From positions 42,430,070 through 42,494,069 of the forward strand of contig NC_044302.2 in NCBI RefSeq assembly GCF_004027225.2: a stretch of 64,000 nt of DNA, in the 5' to 3' direction. The translations under genes and the position numbers were made by a program. This DNA comes from Strigops habroptila. Lineage: Eukaryota > Chordata > Aves > Psittaciformes > Psittacidae. Below are positions 35,786 to 46,590 of the stretch, piece by piece. The stretch's first letter is position 1, and every line of letters begins with the position of its first letter. The notes under the pieces were generated by a model that saw nothing but the letters and a program-made list of their open reading frames with translations, was not told the origin of the DNA and made no database searches.

Positions 35786-37519
35786 GAGGCAGGTTCTTAT
35801 CCTCTCCATGTGCTACGCTCCAGGTATTCAAGTGGGACATGAGAGGGGGGAAATGGAGTGGGGCGGGAAGGTGTTTGGTGTCACTGCAGCACAGATTGGG
35901 GTGGAGGTGGCTAAAGCGCACTGCAGTAGGAGGACAGGAGGAGCTGTCTGTCTGCTTTCCCTGTGGCTCTGAGGTAGGAAATGAGTCAAGGCACCCACCC
36001 CTCTCCCAGAGAGATTGGGATGGCACATCGTGGGTGAGCCACCTCATGGGCTGGGAGGCTGGGACTGGGCTGGTGCTGCTGACCCTGGTCCATCTGGACC
36101 CTTTTTGTGGTACTGCACAAACTGCAGCCTGTACACGGAGCTGGGGAGGTTGCATTGCATTGCACTGCTGCCAGGGGGCGAGGGAGAAGCCACAAGTGGC
36201 AAGCGTAGGCATCATTCACATCCTCGCTGCAGTGAATCAGATCTTTCCTATCCTTGCTTCCCCTCCTGAAGAGCTGTGTTGTCTCTTTCAATGTCCTTCC
36301 TGGCCTTGGCATGTCTATAAGCTGCTTCCACCCTGGGTAGAGCAGAGTCCTGCCTCTGCAGCTTGGCTACCTCAGCGTGGGGCAGGTCTCCTCGGCTGCT
36401 GTGCCAGCTCCTCTCCCAGCTTCCCCCTTCACCAGCTGGAAGAGAAGTGGCTCTGCCAGCTCTTAGTTTTGTGACAGCTGCCTGCTGGCTCTCTGCTTGC
36501 ATCTCCTGCTAGGATTGCACTGCATCCCCTTGCTAGCAGGTTTGCTAGCTGCTTTGGGGGTAGCCGGGAGAGGAATTGTCCTGCCTCTTAATGCCTGCCT
36601 TCCTTCCTGTCAGAGCAGTTATCAGCATGGACTGGATCATTTTCCTGAGTCTAGAGGTCTTCTGGCCCTTGTTCCCCATTACTTCAACCTGTTTTTATTC
36701 TCTGCTCCAGCCCTGGTGTTAGTCTAAAGTTTCAGTCTGAAAAAAAGGCACCAGTGATAATATAGCTCTTGTGCAAACTGCTCCTGACCTCAGCATCTGC
36801 AGCAAGTTCAGGGAGCAAAACTCAGTGTCTGGAGGACATGCGTGATAGATCTTGATGACTCGGCACAAATTGGGTAGGTTCAGTTGTGTATTTTTTGCAG
36901 ATAAGGTCTAGATGCTTGTTATTTCTCTCCAGACCTTTTACTACCTACAAGCTAGGGAAACCAGACATGTCTAGAAAGCATGCTTTCTGCAGCAGGTGCA
37001 GTGGTTGCGCCTGTTGCACAAGGACCTGAGACACATAGCCACAAACTGCTTAAACTTGAGCCACAAGCAGCTGGAAACCATGGATAGGAGCTTTGTGATT
37101 AGTAATGAGCTATATGGACCCTTTGAGGGACTCTGCATCTGTGCAAGGTCTCTCGTTCAGGGTTTTCAATACAAAAATAGACCAGGCTATACCTGCCCTG
37201 TGCTAGTGGTGGCAATGCTCCAACCTCCTGCTTGTGGCAGGCCTGGAGGTTCCAGAGATCCCTTCCCACCAGCGCTGCTGTGGTTTTGTGGCTATTGCAA
37301 CCTCCCCAGGCTGTTGTGCAGGCTCGGGTGCAACGGGTGCGCTGAGCATCACATGTCTGTCCAGGCTCTACCCTGTGTCAGCAGGACGCGCTGACCCTGT
37401 GCTGGTGCATGTGGCCGTGTGTCTCATGCCACTGCATGACCACTGACGGAGGAAGATACAAGTTGTTGTGTTCTTGGAGAGCCATGGGGCTGGGCCTGCC
37501 TGTTAAGGGTATGGGGATA
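35786..37519. other. Intergenic stretch
   Basis: No gene was recognised. A 16-bp perfect palindrome, AGAAAGCATGCTTTCT, lies at 36973-36988. Confidence 0.45.
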
Positions 37520-37607
37520 TGCCATGGGGATATGTTAGACAATTGGATCTCAATGTATGCTTGTGCCACGGGGATATGTTAAACATTTGGATCTCAATGT
37601 ATTTTTG
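37520..37607. repeat. 44-bp direct tandem duplication
   Basis: Two adjacent 44-base units (37520-37563 and 37564-37607) differ at five positions. Each contains GGGGATATGTTA followed by TTGGATCTCAATGTAT. A partial extra unit (ATGGGGATAT) precedes the first. It is not part of a recognised transposon. Confidence 0.9.
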
Positions 37608-40600
37608 GCTGGCACTTTGCTTGTAATTTTCAGGCACTGTCCAGAATTAGGAAAATTGTGATTTCTGGAAGTTTCATTATAAATATCTGAGGGCTTTCCT
37701 TTTAGCACAGCTAGTCTAAGTTTCAAACTAGTCTTTTGGTTTTTGGAATAAGTGTCCAGTAGGTTTGGGTTATAACCCTGTAGGAAACACTAAGTGTAAG
37801 CACCGATGAGAAGAGAGAAGGGCCTTGAAAGTGCTCATTTCCCGAAAGACAGAGCCTCTTGGTTCCTGTTCTGCCTGAGGAGTTCTGGTGTGGTCAGGCC
37901 CTCTGCTGACTTTAAGAAAGGGGTGGATGGTTACAGCCTAGGAGAACATTATGTTATGTATCAGAGATTTTTTTGTATTTACTCTCCTACTTGCAATGGA
38001 AATAAATCTTTTTGTCCTGTTGTTTGTAATGAAGTGTCTTTGTGAGTTTTTTTCATACACTCCTAAGACCAGGAGAGTGATGATACAGAGCAAGATGCAT
38101 GCCACATGCCGCTTCTTGCATTTTCTGTGTCTAACTTGCCTTGGCATGGGGAAGGCAATGTCACGCCAGAGGTGGCTTACCAAACTCCTGCAACCCCCCA
38201 CGTCACCAGTCTGCTTTCCGGTCTCACATCAGGCAGTAAGTGTGCCCCACACATCAATGCATGAAGCTGCAGCCTAGCCATGTGCCTCTGCTAAAAAGGG
38301 GCAGGTATGGAAGCCGAGATTGTTACCTGCATAAGGAACACAAGCTGAGAGGTGGGTGAGGGAATTGTGCTTAGTGTTAATGACTTTACGATTGCTCCAG
38401 CTTGGAGCCAGGCCAGCTGGAAAAGATTTACTGCTGGAAACAACATTGTGTTGCCAGTCCTGTGGCAGCAGCACCAAAAATGCTTGATCTTGCCTCCTGC
38501 ACCCTGGGCCAGTGAGGTTTGTTGGCTGTAGACGTGCGGTTCCTGCAACTGCAGGCTGACACCATGTTCACCTTGTGCAGCAGCAGCATCTGTATGAACA
38601 ATTCACCAAGCAACAACTGTAGCTAATGTGAGGTGCAGCAGGGGCAACTCCACACCTCGGGGCGATGATCTGGCTTGCACATGGCTAAGATGCTGGCAGA
38701 TGCTGCCCCCTTCTCCTGCTGAGAGAGTGGTGACCAGCTTCCAGAGGGGTTTTAGGGAAAGCGAGCTCTGCAGCTGGTGCTCTGTCAGTAGCCCAAGCTG
38801 CCTGGAGGGTTATGAATGAGACAGAAACAAGTAGTTTAATCTGCTAAGTGATCAAAAAGCAGATAGGAGTATCTTCTTCAATAGCCGTAGGACTCCCGGG
38901 TATGATTTATCTGCCTTTGGAGGAAGCCAAGAAGTGCATCAAATTTATGAGAAGGAGTGTGCAGGGGAGGCAGCTGCCATTTGGCCAGGAGGCAGTATCT
39001 TGGAGGGAGTCCAAAACTCTGTGAGTTGTAGTTGGAGGCCAGTCTGTGCGGCTGGAGATGGGCTTTAGCTGCATGCTTTAGCTGCATCTGTTACCCAGGA
39101 CTGCGATGCCAGCATTAGTTGTGGCATAGAGAGGATGTCCCACTCATGCAGCACCTGGATGTGAACTCATGTGAGCACAGGAAGGCTGATGCTCTCTGGG
39201 AGACTGGCTGTACAGGGTCTGGTGTATGGGGGTACAGTGTCCCAGGTGGCACAGAGAATAGCTTCACGCTCTTGTCTTGGTGTGCTCCTAGAGCCCAGAT
39301 TCATAGGAGGCACCATCTAGACAGCAAAGCTGATTTCTCAGCTCACTTTTCCTGTTCGTATTTGTGTCTTCTCCCTGTCTGAGGACAAGAAGTCAAGGTG
39401 GGAGATGGTGGCATCAGCTATACCTGGAAGCTGAGGTTATTTCTGGGAGCTACTTTAAGATCTGGAGCAGTCACCCCAACCCCACCTTGTGTGACCACAC
39501 TGAGCAGAAGGAACAGGCACCTTCTATTCCTCCCTCACGAAGAAGGAACATTCAGTTTAGCATCCTTCAGGCGTGGGATATGAGGGGCATCCATGGAGGG
39601 GACAGGATCCACTTTCAGTGGGATAAGGGTCTCAGGGGCTTTTAAAATACAATGCAAACATCACCACCAGAGATGGTCAGCAGCTCTGGACCACACAGAA
39701 ATACTAATGCAACACGAATCTTGGTCTTGGGGTTCACTCAAGTTTGTTTCTGTATGTATGTTGTTTTTCAGTGGTTCTCAAATTGGTTTGTTTTTTTGTT
39801 TATTTGTTTGGTTAATTTGGGGTTTTGTTTGTTTTGGGGTTTTTTGCTGTTCTCGTTTTCACTAAAATTGCCTTCACTTGAATAACATGGGTTTGCAATC
39901 TTGCAGTGAGTGACTGACCACTGCAATAGCCTGGGACCTATGCAATTGCCATGGAGTCACAGGCAATTCAAGCCATGAAGAATAAATAATTGTTGTCAGT
40001 ATAAAAGAAAGCAGATATAAGTGCTAGTTTTCTGACCACTGACTGCTGTCATAGCCAAGCAGGCTAAAATCAGCTCAGGCCAAGACAAGACAAGTCAAGT
40101 TCCAGTCCTCTGCACTGTTAGGTCAACACAAAGCCATGGCCCTGAAAATAACATATTTGCAAGCTGCACTTAAGACCAGGTACTATGTACAATGACAACC
40201 AAAAGATCCTACACCAGTGGGCTGGGAGAGGAGTGTCTCTTAAGATGGGCTAAGTTTGTTCTTTCTGTTGTGTCTCAGGGCTCTACATCTGTTGTGGCCT
40301 AGTCTGCTATGCTGCAGGCAGGGCTTGGGGGGCTAAGTGAGACAGATACAGCCCAGGGAAGGGGCTCCTCTGCTGCGGTTGTGTCCACTGGCACCAACCC
40401 AGAGTCCCTGCTGTGAGATGTAGGCTGGGAGCAGGGCTGGAGGATGGGAAACATGGAGAGGCAATGGGCATCTCAGCACCTCAACTCTTACTGTATGTTT
40501 TCTGCTGACCAGCAATCAGCTGCATGTGACTTTGCCAAAGAAAGGGTGGGAGAAATCTGAATGCAGCCTGTACGTGAGAGTCTCACCCATGTGGGATTCT

Positions 40601-41216
40601 GACAGCCTTAAACATCAACGCTGTGGGAAGGAGAAGCAGAGAGGAGATACAGAAGATCCCTGGAAGACCGGCCTGATCTTCTGGTTGCTGAAGTTTAATC
40701 ACAGAAAGTGCAGACCGGCCTTTTTTTTCACTAAGTGAGCTGCAGCTAATGTAAATTCTTTGCTTGAGCACAGTAGCACGGCGCAGCCTGAATTGCGCAC
40801 TTGAGCACTTGAGCAAAAATGCATTTAGCAAATGCACTTCAGATTGACCGGGATAATTATCCTAAGTGCAAGAAAAATTGCAGCAGCAGGCACTCCAAGC
40901 CCTGGCCCTTTGCCATGCACGTAGCACCTCAAGATACTCTGCGGGCTTTAGCGGGTGAAGTTTGGCTGGGTGAAAGGAAAGGGGACTGGTGGTCACATGA
41001 AAATCCCATATTCTCCAGGTGTCCTCACATAAAGGCTGACCTCACCATGGCTCTGTTCTCTGCACAAGAGCAGCAATGACTGAGCTGCCCACAGATGCCT
41101 GGTGAGTGGTCCCACTCTGTGTGAGAGGCTGTGCCTGGAGTACTATTGTTAATACTGGTGGCTTTATTCATGGAGGAGGCAGAGGACGATTCACGGCTTG
41201 GACTCTTTATGCAGGG
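37608..41216. other. Intergenic stretch
   Basis: No supported gene. AATAAA near 38000-38005 with a GT-rich downstream region (TTGTTTGTAATGAAGTGTC) would serve as a plus-strand polyadenylation site, but no coding exon upstream was found. A T/G-rich simple sequence occupies about 39784-39848. Confidence 0.45.
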
Positions 41217-41731
41217 AATCATAGAATCACAGAACGGTTTGGGATGGAAAAGACCTTCAAGCTCATCTAGTTCCAACGCCCTGCCATGGGCAGGGACACC
41301 TTCCACTGGACCGGGTTGTTCCAAGCCCCATCCAATCTGGCCTTGAGCACTGCCAGGGATGGGGCAGCCACAGCTTCTCTGCGCAACCTGTGCCAGTGCC
41401 TCATCATGCTCATAGTAAAGAGCTTCTTCTTTATACCTAGTCTAAATCTACCCTCTTTCAACTTAAAGCCATTCCCCCTTGTCCTGTCACTATAGGCGCT
41501 TGCTTGTAAAAAGTCCCTCTCCAGCTTTCTTGTAGGCCCCTTTAGGCACTGGAAGCTGCTCTAAGCTCTCCACAGACCCTTCTCTTCTCCAGGCTGAAGA
41601 AGCCCAACTCTGTCAACCTGTTTCCATAGCAGAGATGCTCCAGCCCTCTGATCATTTTCATGGCTTCCTCTGGACTCGCTCCAACAGCTCCATGTCCTTC
41701 TTATTTGGGGGTCCCAAAGCTGAATGCATTC

Positions 41732-41735
<4 letters not shown>
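41217..41735 (-). mobile_element. CR1 LINE 3' end, about 520 bp
   Basis: Reverse-oriented CR1 starting with AATCATAGAATCACAGAACGG. It extends through the ORF2 C-terminus to the 'ctccatgtccttctta' block, so it is one of the longer copies here. It ends directly at an A-rich simple repeat. Confidence 0.92.
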
Positions 41736-41766
<31 letters not shown>

Positions 41767-41788
41767 AAAAGAAAAAAAAAAAAAAAGA
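41736..41788. repeat. A-rich simple repeat
   Basis: About 50 bases of A interrupted by a few G. It abuts the 5'-truncated end of the reverse-oriented CR1. CR1 has no poly(A) tail, so this tract needs another source, either microsatellite growth or an older retrocopy. Confidence 0.9.
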
Positions 41789-41924
41789 AGTCATGTTGCG
41801 AAGAACAGTTTTCCCTCTTGGGTCACCTCTTTCCCATTTCGTCTCCATGGATAGTGAAGACACTTTCTCTTCTAAATTGAAGACAGAAGAAAGCCTCACT
41901 TGAAGCAACCAGGGCAAACGGTTT

Positions 41925-42340
41925 CAAGCCTTCCTACATGTGTGGGTACAAGATACACCACCTCTCTGCCGCATCAGGGCTAGGCTCCGGTACATTAACA
42001 CTACTAGAAGCACAACGATTACGGCTGTTACGAGGGGAATCCTGCCTTCCGCATGACCCACAGCGCCTGGTGCCCCGGCTCCGGTGCTGCCGCTAGAGAG
42101 CACTGCCGGGCCGCACCGGGGCCGGGGCCGGGGCCGGGGCCGGGGCACAGCCTCTCGTTTCCCGCTGCAGATGCAAAGCTGCTGCTTTGCCTCTGGGTAG
42201 GTCTGTCACGGACCGTGAGGCTGAGCTGTGAAAACGCGGCGCCAGAGCTGCGCCTCCTGTCTGCAGTTAGACACGGTGACAAACGAGGAGTGATTCCAGG
42301 GACATTCAGTGCCGTGCTCAAGCCATGTTCAGTGCTTTTG
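41925..42340. other. Orphan GC-rich island with hydrophobic open frame
   Basis: An isolated CpG-rich patch of about 400 bp between two CR1 copies. On the minus strand a frame without an ATG runs about 98 codons (TGA upstream near 42220, stop at 41924). It reads through poly-(Pro-Arg) from the hexamer repeat and then a hydrophobic segment (VTAVIVVLLVVLMY) followed by basic residues, as in a single-pass membrane protein. An acceptor-like CTGCAG lies just before it. It could be the last exon of an unrecognised minus-strand gene, a promoter island or decayed sequence. I recognise no family. Confidence 0.25.
42116..42145 (+). repeat. Hexanucleotide repeat (CCGGGG)x5
   Basis: Five exact, uninterrupted CCGGGG units on the plus strand, a permutation of the GGGGCC hexamer. 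This motif forms G-quadruplexes and expands in the human C9orf72 disorder. Here it lies in an orphan GC-rich island, not in the C9orf72 gene. Confidence 0.95.
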
Positions 42341-42385
42341 CAAATGAGATGGAAGATGGTGTGTGCAGAAGAGGGTTGAACAGGG

Positions 42386-42745
42386 AATCAAAGAATCACA
42401 GAATCAGCTAGGTAGGTTGGATAAGACCTTTAACATCGTCAGGTCCAACCACTACCCCAGCACTGCCAAGACCACCACTAAACCACGTCACTAGGGGTCT
42501 CACCCAGCACGGTTTTTGAACACTTCCAGGGATGGTGACTCCACCACTGCCGTGGGCAGCCTGTTCCAATGCCTGATCACCCTTTTGGGGAAGAAATTGT
42601 TTCTAATATCCAATCTAAACCTCCCCTGGCGCAGCTTGAGGCTGTTACCTCTTGTCCTATCACTTGTTACTTGGGAGAAGAGACCAACCCCCACCTCACT
42701 ACAACCTCCTTTCAGAGTAGTTATTAGCGCTACAAAGATCAGATC
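42386..42745 (-). mobile_element. CR1 LINE 3' end, second subfamily
   Basis: Reverse-oriented CR1 of the same subfamily as 13961-14312: tail AATCACAGAATCA, then 'ggttggataagacctttaac' and 'cggtttttgaacacttccagg'. It is 5'-truncated near 42745. Confidence 0.92.
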
Positions 42746-45086
42746 ACACTGTTTTACCACACAGGCCATGTCTTGGTTTCTTTGTTCTGCATTTTCTGTG
42801 TTTTCTTAATGAAAACCTCAGGCATTCTGAGGGAGACAAAGGCACAATCATGCTCAATGCTCCAAATCCAGACAGATGGATTGAGTTTCAGTCAGTGGGC
42901 TGGGGCAAGTGGCCATTCCCCCTGCTTGTTGTGTACAAGCCCACACCTGCAATCCTGGATCCAGTTAGGGTAACCCAGTACAAGAAAGACATTGTTATTC
43001 CGGAGCCCAGCTGAGGCCATGAGATACAGATCTGGAGCATAGGATAGGCTGAGGGAATCAGGTTTATTCACCTGCAGAAGAGAAGGCAAGCATGGAGTCT
43101 ACCTTGCAGTCCCAAAGAGAGTTACAGAGAAGATGGAGCTGGGGTCTTCTCTGAAATACACCATGATGGGGCAAGAAGCAAAGAGCAAAAGCTGTGATGA
43201 GGGCAAGTCTGGCTGGACATAGGGGAAAACTTTCTTCCCTTCTAGTGCCTGGGATGGGCACCTGGGGGTGGTAGTGTCTCTAATGTTGGAAATGGTCAGC
43301 ACTTCGTTGGAAAACCTCCTGAGCCGCCTGGTTGGAATTGGCCATGCTTTGAGCAGGGGTTGGGTTCAATATCTCCAGGTACCTGTTCACGCTTAACTCT
43401 TTCTACAGTTACATGATTTCCTGGTGAAAAGGGGAGCCAAGCCAGCCAGAGGAGCACTGCTGAGCCCAGCCGGCACATAGCTGCAGTCCTGGGCAGCCCT
43501 GGAGTGTTAGAGAGGTATTTATTTAAATGGTGAACACAGAACAGGAAGGATCAGAGCTTACACACTTCGAGCAAGAAATGATGGCCAAAGAGGGAGTGGG
43601 TATTTGCTGTCACCAGGATTTACTATTTAAAGTCAATACTGGTAAATCAACCAGCAAGTTTTCTTATCTCTGCAAGACCAGGTTCTTGTGGGGTGGAATG
43701 GCTTTTCATTGACCTCCGTCTCTAAGCTGCTGGCCCACTTTTTTCTGCTCAGGCTTACCCATGACTTCATTTCTGCTAAGCTCCCGGCTCAAAACACCAC
43801 CCAGGAGCAACAGCCTGCCACAAGTCACCCCTGGCTCTCTCCGAAGGCTCCGTTTCACAAGAGCACTTTGAGAAGCAGGAAACAGGTTGCACAAACCAAA
43901 CAACTTCTCCCAAGGAGCTGGAAGCATGTTTCCTGGGAGGATATCAAAAGGTAATTAGTAGTGGACAGAGAAGAGTCTGGTTCTCCCAAATATGGTATCA
44001 ACTTCCTTCTCCTTAGGTGTCCTGTCAGCCCTCGGGGTGGCTCCCATGCTCTACAGGACATGGGGCAGGACCTATAGCCCTGAGATGAGCTCACAGCAGC
44101 ATGGGCAGCCCAATGACAACAGCAGGCTGTATCTCATGAGTAAGGAGACAATCACAGTGGTCATACCTACGACATATCACAGTATGCCTGTCTTGGTCTG
44201 TGTGGCTCAGGTAGCAGGTCAGAGCATCCTGGAAGAGTCTCATGCAGCCCTCTCACACTGCAGTACAGCACAGCAAGGAGAGCATTGTGCCAGGTACTGA
44301 CCCAGTTCTCTGTGCTGGCCCCACGGCTCAGAAGCCATCTCCCTGCACCTACTCTTCATCATCAAGAAGGCTATAGTCCCAGCCTTCACCTTAAAGTCAG
44401 ACCCACACCCTGGTTGTCATCCCAAAGGAAGAAAATTTCCTTTACTGGACAGGTAAAGACATCTGTCTGAGGCCCAGGAAGGAGGGAAAAGAGAGAGAAA
44501 GTAATGCACTGCATGTGAGAAATAGCAGCCTCCCTCGCTATACATAGCTCCATTCAGAGAGCAGGACCTACCTCCAGGATGGATGCACATGGACCCCTTT
44601 GTGTCCAGCTTCACACCTGCAGCCCATCCGTATACCAAGAGCTCTTTTACCTGCCCTCTCATCAGAGAAAGAAACGGTGCATTGGGAGTGAAAGTGCTGA
44701 TAAGGAGTACTTTATCTTTCCCTTGTTTGTTTTGTGATAAGGTTTGTTGCTTGCAGGCACATCTTTCTTACCGGTTGCCAGAGAAGCCAGTTAGAGGGAG
44801 AGCAGCTCTAAGTAAGGGCACACAGGATGTGGGGTGACTCCAGGACCTCATGGCCACCAAAGCCATCTCTGCAGAGGTGCTTTCTCTGGTTCCTGGGAGC
44901 CTCTGCTCACAGGGAGCTCCCCAGCCCTTGTAGCGCAGGCCCAGCACCACTGCCGATGTGTGTTTCAGCAATGAGCATTGCCCCGTGTTCACCCTGCCTC
45001 ACCCTGTCAGGCCTTCGCCACCTCATACAGCTCCACTTAAACACTGGAGAAGGAGGGTTTTGGTTGTTTTGTGCCCTCCGTGACTG
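42746..45086. other. Intergenic stretch
   Basis: No exon or transposon was recognised. In human the TRMO gene lies between FOXE1 and HEMGN. I see no coding frame resembling its N-terminal methyltransferase domain here or elsewhere in 34-46 kb. Confidence 0.4.
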
Positions 45087-45307
45087 ACAGGAGGGTTAAT
45101 TTTCTTCCTAGTAGCTGGCACAGTGCTACATTTCAGCTTCAGTCTGAGAACAATGCTGGTAACACACCGATGTTTTAGTTATTGCTCAGTAGCACTTACC
45201 CTGATCAAGGGCTTTTCAGACTTTCATGCTCTGCCTGGGGAAGTGGAAGGAGAGGGTGTGAGAGTGTCTGTGTGGTGCTGAGTTACCAGCTGGGCTTAAA
45301 CCATTAA
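45087..45307 (+). mobile_element. ERVL-type LTR, internally deleted
   Basis: Shows the LTR start region (CTTCCTAGTAGCTGGCACAG, then the CAGTCTGAGAACAATGCTGG block) and then jumps to the LTR end (GCTGAGTTACCAGCTGGGCTTAAACCATTA). The TATA box and the middle 350-400 bp are missing relative to the copies at 11671 and 23916. Confidence 0.8.
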
Positions 45308-46235
45308 AGTAATAGATCTTGCTCTTTTCCCATAGGTATAAGTCACTCCAGCTTGCATTAGCTGAGATGTTTATGGAGACTGAAACATCACCAGGACACC
45401 TTTATAGGGGGAGACCCATCCCTCCAGGAGCTGTCTGTGGGTAATGGGCTGCATTTGCTTGGTTATGGCACTGCAGGATGCTTTCTGCTTTGACACCCAC
45501 CAAGTGCTTTAGAGCTTCTGGTGGTGTAACTGCAGGGGTCACCCCAGGATCTCAGACTGGGGAGGCTGTGCTAAGCGCTTGCCTCTCAGTGTGACATCCC
45601 TGGCACCAAAGCAGGGACATGAATCAGTGATGTCCATCCTGTCACTGGAGAGACAGTGTTACTGGTGTCACTGGTGACATGTCACATCTGCTGGGACACA
45701 GAGCCTTGCAGAGCTCTGGGACAGCAGTGGTGACATCCCTGGAGCCACAAAAATTCCATAAATCTCCCAAATAGAGGCCTGGCCAGCCCTGTGCTCTAGG
45801 ACACAGGCTCTTGGTAAGTCAGATAATGGCAATAGAGACCTCCATGCCACCTCAAGAGGAGAAAGACCCCCTGTGTCAGGATATTACAGGAACATAAGAG
45901 AGCCACCCCCCTGGCCATGCACAGGAGAGAAGATCACAAGACCCGAAATGTGGGCAGAGAGGGCACCCCATTCCTTCCTGGCTTTAGGAGAAACCCTGGG
46001 TGTGAGGCTGGGGAGCCAGGGACACAGCGTACCTCCTGTCTTTGCCCCAGATGGCATTTCCCAGCCTGTTGCACTCAGATGTTTTCAACCATCTTTTGTT
46101 TGCTGAACATATTGGCTCACCAAGGTTGGAGTGAGGCTGCCCAGAAATTGAAACCAAAAGGGTTTCCAGGCTTTAGGAAAGCAAGCTGTTTACCGGGAGG
46201 GAAAGAGACCATAAGAAAGACTTCAGACTTCAGAT
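45308..46235. other. Intergenic stretch
   Basis: About 0.9 kb between the LTR fragment and the HEMGN 3' end. Nothing was recognised. Confidence 0.45.
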
Positions 46236-46253
46236 GATGAAACAAGTGGCTGT

Positions 46254-46259
46254 TTTATT
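46254..46259 (-). terminator. HEMGN: HEMGN polyadenylation signal
   Basis: AATAAA on the minus strand (TTTATT as written), 225 bases downstream of the HEMGN stop codon. It is the first such signal after the stop, so the mRNA would end near 46235-46240. Confidence 0.75.
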
Positions 46260-46483
46260 GGGTGCAGGAAAAAAGCCCAAGCTGAGCAGCTCCAGCTAGC
46301 TAAAAGCACAGCAATTACATTTGCCCTCATTCTAACTTAAAAGAAGCATAAAAAGCAGAGTGACCAGGAGCGTATGGGCTTTGTTACAAGGAAGGAGCAG
46401 GTCAAAATCACTCTGCAGTACTTATTGGAGTTTGTCAGGCAGGAGTCAAAACATCCTGAACCGGAAAAAACCCGATCAGAAAA

Positions 46484-46590
46484 CTAAAACAGAAAGGGTA
46501 TGTATTCGTTATCCTGGCACATGTTATCCAGAGGAGTATTCAGATCTTCAGGTATCTCCGTTTCTGCCAGATTCAGCAGCTCCTCATCAC
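46484..46590 (-). CDS. HEMGN: HEMGN coding exon 4 (C-terminus and stop)
   Basis: Acceptor TTACAG before 46590, entering with two bases of a split glycine codon. It encodes 34 residues, starting DEELLNLAETE, rich in Asp/Glu, and ending NEYIPFLF with TAG at 46484-46486. An acidic, aromatic C-terminus is typical of hemogen. Confidence 0.88.

Noticed and set aside
41736-41788. A-rich tract read as the tail of a processed gene copy
   Set aside because: The sequence before it is a reverse-oriented CR1, not a transcript 3' end; no AATAAA at the right distance.
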